The notes below the pieces were generated by a model. The model saw only the letters and a list, made by a program, of their open reading frames with translations, searched no databases and was not told where the DNA came from. Below, piece by piece: positions 61,614-64,000 of a stretch of DNA of 64,000 bases (position 1 is its first letter; each line of letters starts with the position of its first letter). Position numbers and translations under genes: made by a program. Source of the stretch: Haladaptatus paucihalophilus DX253 (lineage in GTDB: Archaea > Halobacteriota > Halobacteria > Halobacteriales > Haladaptataceae); NCBI RefSeq assembly GCF_000376445.1, contig NZ_AQXI01000004.1, positions 62,001-126,000 of the forward strand. Reading direction: 5' to 3'.

Positions 61614-62482
61614 TGTGGTACTCTGGGTATGTTCGATACTGTCTACAATTCATTAAGTACTCCCCGCCGTTTATTTCGTTCAATCTCAATTCGGATTGTT
61701 TGAGTTAATTTTGGGCCGTCTTGCTGTCGTTGTTCGACTCGTTTCGCTTCTCTGTGTCTTGTTTGACACAGCTACCAGCCACTCAAAACTAAAATCAAAT
61801 TTTGTGCTTCCAGTATTTCTTTTAGGTTCCTGGCCGTTGATTCACATGCACTCACACAGTCCATAACAGAGCCACACTGTCTGGTGCCATCACCCAGAGA
61901 CATCCTTCATGAGGGGGCTGTCTGTGAGTTGCACCCCGAATTGCCGCCATCCTCTCTTTCGCTGCCTGGGTCTTCCATAGTTTATCCGATTCTGGTTGTG
62001 GTGAGCTCCTGGCTTTCGGAAGCATGAATCGGAAACAGACACATCGAGGGAGATTACTCGGCTGATCGGCTTGTTTTGGAGTGAATCGATGCTCATATGG
62101 ACTCAGTATTTCAGTGCAAGTCGGTTCGGCAGTATCACTTGAGATTTACCGTGCATTAGTCTCGCTATTCATGGTGCAATCTTCGATCGATTCACTGAGT
62201 CGATTTCTCCACGAGTAGCTCCATGTTGCCCGGATTTCGCGTATGAAGTAGACTCCTATCTAGCCGATCATGCTTGGGGTGAGTCGAATGCGGTGCACCG
62301 TTCTCACGGTGGTGTCGTCCAGTCAGAACCGCCGCCAATATCACTCTTGTTTTCCCCTCATTATGGGAGTCAGCAGGTGGCGCTACCTGTACATGTTGAC
62401 GGTGGTCTTTCCGGTATTGGAATATTTGGAAGTAACTCGGGCTTGCCTAAGGGGCTCTCGGTGGTCGTGGTTACCTGTAATG
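61614..62482. other. Long gap before the polymerase locus
   Basis: No intact gene. A minus frame at 61890-62096 (SIDSLQNKPISRVISLDVSV) and plus frames at 62270-62480 lack domain signatures. AT-rich stretches at 61650-61700 and 61780-61830 could hold promoters. I see no replication-origin-like repeat. Confidence 0.35.
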
Positions 62483-62728
62483 ATGCAAAGCAGCCATAGT
62501 GATGCCGGATGGGACACGTATCGCCGAGCACTTCGACCAACTGATCAAGCAGTTTTTGATCGACTCTTCGAGTATGCTCAGCTGCATACCGATCCCAGCA
62601 CGGTTCACAAGCCATTGTTCGTCGAGACTCCCATTCTCATCTCGATCCTGATCGAACAGCAGCGACAGATCGATGATTTGGAAGACCGACTCGATCACGT
62701 TGAGGACGATTTGAACGATCAGGGATGA
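62483..62728 (+). CDS. Small coiled-coil protein upstream of polB
   Basis: The 81-residue protein includes TYRRALRPTDQAVFDRLFEY and PLFVETPILISILIEQQRQI, ending with an acidic coiled coil DDLEDRLDHVEDDLN. It ends four bases before the polymerase ATG, so it is probably an operon partner. The start ATG 62483 (or 62480) is chosen over the unsupported longer frame. Function unknown. Confidence 0.65.
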   Translation: MQSSHSDAGWDTYRRALRPTDQAVFDRLFEYAQLHTDPSTVHKPLFVETPILISILIEQQRQIDDLEDRLDHVEDDLNDQG

Positions 62729-62732
62729 GCCG

Positions 62733-64000
62733 ATGGTGTACAAAATCGACTACGTCGACGGCGACGTGCTCATTTGGTCGGTAACTGAATCCGGGGTGGA
62801 GTGTGAAGTCGATGAATCGTACACGCCGACCATCTACGTGTCGGTGCATGGCGATGGTGAGTTTTCGACAGCACGTGCTGCACTCCAAGACCATCCTTCC
62901 GTTGTTCGGGTTGCTGTCGTTGATGAACGCGTGAGTTTTCGCCACGACCCCGAGCAAGTACTTCGAGTGGATGTGGTCGACCTCAAGGCGGTCACCTCGG
63001 TAGCGCGAATGGTAAGCAGGTGGGGCTCTCCTGGTGAGTATCGCTGCTACAACGTCGACTTCTCGCGGGAGTTTCGCTACTGTCTCGAAGAGGAAATCGA
63101 CCCACTCCCGACCCGCGAACTCTCCCAGATGCAGATAGCCGTCTCGGAGACAGAACTCGCGAGTGCGCGGGTTACCGAACTCACGATTGACGATGAGACG
63201 GTGACTGGGAGCGGCGAAGACGTGTTAACGACATTGTCGGCTCGCGTTGAGTCGGTTGATCCGGATGTACTCTTTTTGAATACGAGCGATCTCATTCCCG
63301 TCCTCTTCCAGCAGGCTGACCGACTCGACGTAGAGTTCCAACTGGGTCGTCGGTCAGGCTGGCAGCAGCTGGCGGGCGAATCGACCTACGAAAGCTACGG
63401 GCAAGTGGGGCATTCACCAGCACGCTACAATCTGCCCGGTCGGGTGATCATCGACGGCTCGAATACGTTCATGTGGAATCAGACGAACCTCGATGGGTGT
63501 CTGTATCTCGTTGAGCAGTCGGGCAAGCCACTCCAGGAGTTGGCATGGTCCTCGATCGGAAATATTCTAACTGGGATTCAGATTCAGGAAGCCCGTGAGC
63601 GGAATGTCCTTGTGCCCTGGCGGTCGTGGCGGCATGAGAAATTCAAAACGATGCGCCAGCTGCACGACGCCGACCGAGGTGGCTTCACGTTTGCGCCGGA
63701 CGTCGGCCTACACGAGGACGTGCACGAACTCGACTTCTCCTCGCTGTACCCGAACATCATCGTCACGCGGAACGTGAGTCCCGAAAAGATCCGCTGTGAG
63801 TGTCACGCTGGGAGGGAGGACGTGCCGGGTATCGGGTATTCGATCTGCGACGAGCGGGGCTATCTGCCGGACGTGCTTGAGCCGTTGATCAAGGATCGAG
63901 ATGCGATCAAGGCCGAGATACGGGAGACTGAGGATGAAGAGCGTCGCGACGAGTTAGAAGGCCGATCGAGTGCGATCAAATGGATATTGGTCTCGTGTTT
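62733..64000 (+). CDS. polB: Family B DNA polymerase (N-terminal part, runs off the window)
   Basis: The first 422 residues are visible. The N-terminal domain (VYKIDYVDGDVLIWSVTESG) and the exonuclease-like region lead to the palm: polymerase motif A is HELDFSSLYPNIIVTRNVSP, followed by the thumb-adjacent CDERGYLPDVLEPLIKDRDA and 'SAIKWILVSCF', which begins motif B. In the exonuclease region the Exo I DxE signature is not evident: ELTIDDE is not followed by the expected context. It resembles the haloarchaeal PolB2-type rather than the replicative PolB1. Confidence 0.85.
   Translation, partial: MVYKIDYVDGDVLIWSVTESGVECEVDESYTPTIYVSVHGDGEFSTARAALQDHPSVVRVAVVDERVSFRHDPEQVLRVDVVDLKAVTSVARMVSRWGSPGEYRCYNVDFSREFRYCLEEEIDPLPTRELSQMQIAVSETELASARVTELTIDDETVTGSGEDVLTTLSARVESVDPDVLFLNTSDLIPVLFQQADRLDVEFQLGRRSGWQQLAGESTYESYGQVGHSPARYNLPGRVIIDGSNTFMWNQTNLDGCLYLVEQSGKPLQELAWSSIGNILTGIQIQEARERNVLVPWRSWRHEKFKTMRQLHDADRGGFTFAPDVGLHEDVHELDFSSLYPNIIVTRNVSPEKIRCECHAGREDVPGIGYSICDERGYLPDVLEPLIKDRDAIKAEIRETEDEERRDELEGRSSAIKWILVSC

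Overview
The window is haloarchaeal DNA (class Halobacteria). The predicted proteins are acidic, exported proteins carry twin-arginine (Tat) signals or Tat-lipoboxes, many genes have a TATA-like box about 25 bases before a leaderless start, and there are halophile-specific families (HalOD1 output domain, CPxCG micro zinc fingers, TrmB regulators beside RND pumps, family-B DNA polymerase). No rRNA or tRNA gene was seen. Intact operons are separated by truncated genes, nonsense and frameshift alleles and insertion-sequence (IS) remains, which suggests a plasmid or a low-constraint chromosomal region.

Layout. 1-3.2 kb: a partial gene, a chimeric junction of two broken genes and a decayed IS6-type element. 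3.2-5.6 kb: an amino-acid block of 3-dehydroquinate dehydratase, ACT-domain protein and homoserine dehydrogenase. 5.9-14.5 kb: a universal stress protein, then a catabolic island with a TRAP transporter (dctPQM), an MBL-fold hydrolase, an IclR regulator, a sugar-dehydrogenase-like SDR, a zinc alcohol dehydrogenase and an RraA-type aldolase. 15.7-16.6 kb: an IS6-family element whose transposase carries an in-frame block of three perfect or near-perfect hairpins. 17.2-27.3 kb: SLC13/TrkA-C permease, HlyC/CorC protein, CBS proteins (one fused to an HPF-like domain) and a DUF389 membrane protein, with small zinc-ribbon and HalOD1 genes.

28-31.9 kb is the most striking segment. It encodes an exported SNase-lamin-tail nuclease and two convergent Tat-exported peptidoglycan hydrolases, an amidase and an M23 endopeptidase. 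The two hydrolases share an almost identical SH3-like wall-binding domain. Archaea lack peptidoglycan, so these enzymes probably attack bacteria.

32-43 kb: a TetR/MATE pair, metY, a nucleoside phosphorylase, DUF502, and a bactofilin-like membrane protein with an MFS permease. 43.9-50.2 kb: a 1253-residue RND/MMPL protein with a roughly 400-residue external coiled coil, its TrmB partner, and a second HlyC/CorC paralogue. 50.3-54.6 kb: frameshifted tandem Usp, lipoprotein, truncated YihY, PiT phosphate transporter, a 40-residue zinc finger and a SWIM-protein remnant. 54.6-60.0 kb: an ABC efflux operon and TetR regulator bracketed by two inverted, inactivated IS5-type copies, like a dead composite transposon. 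60.1-64 kb: GNAT acetyltransferase, small regulators, and the start of a family-B DNA polymerase running off the end.
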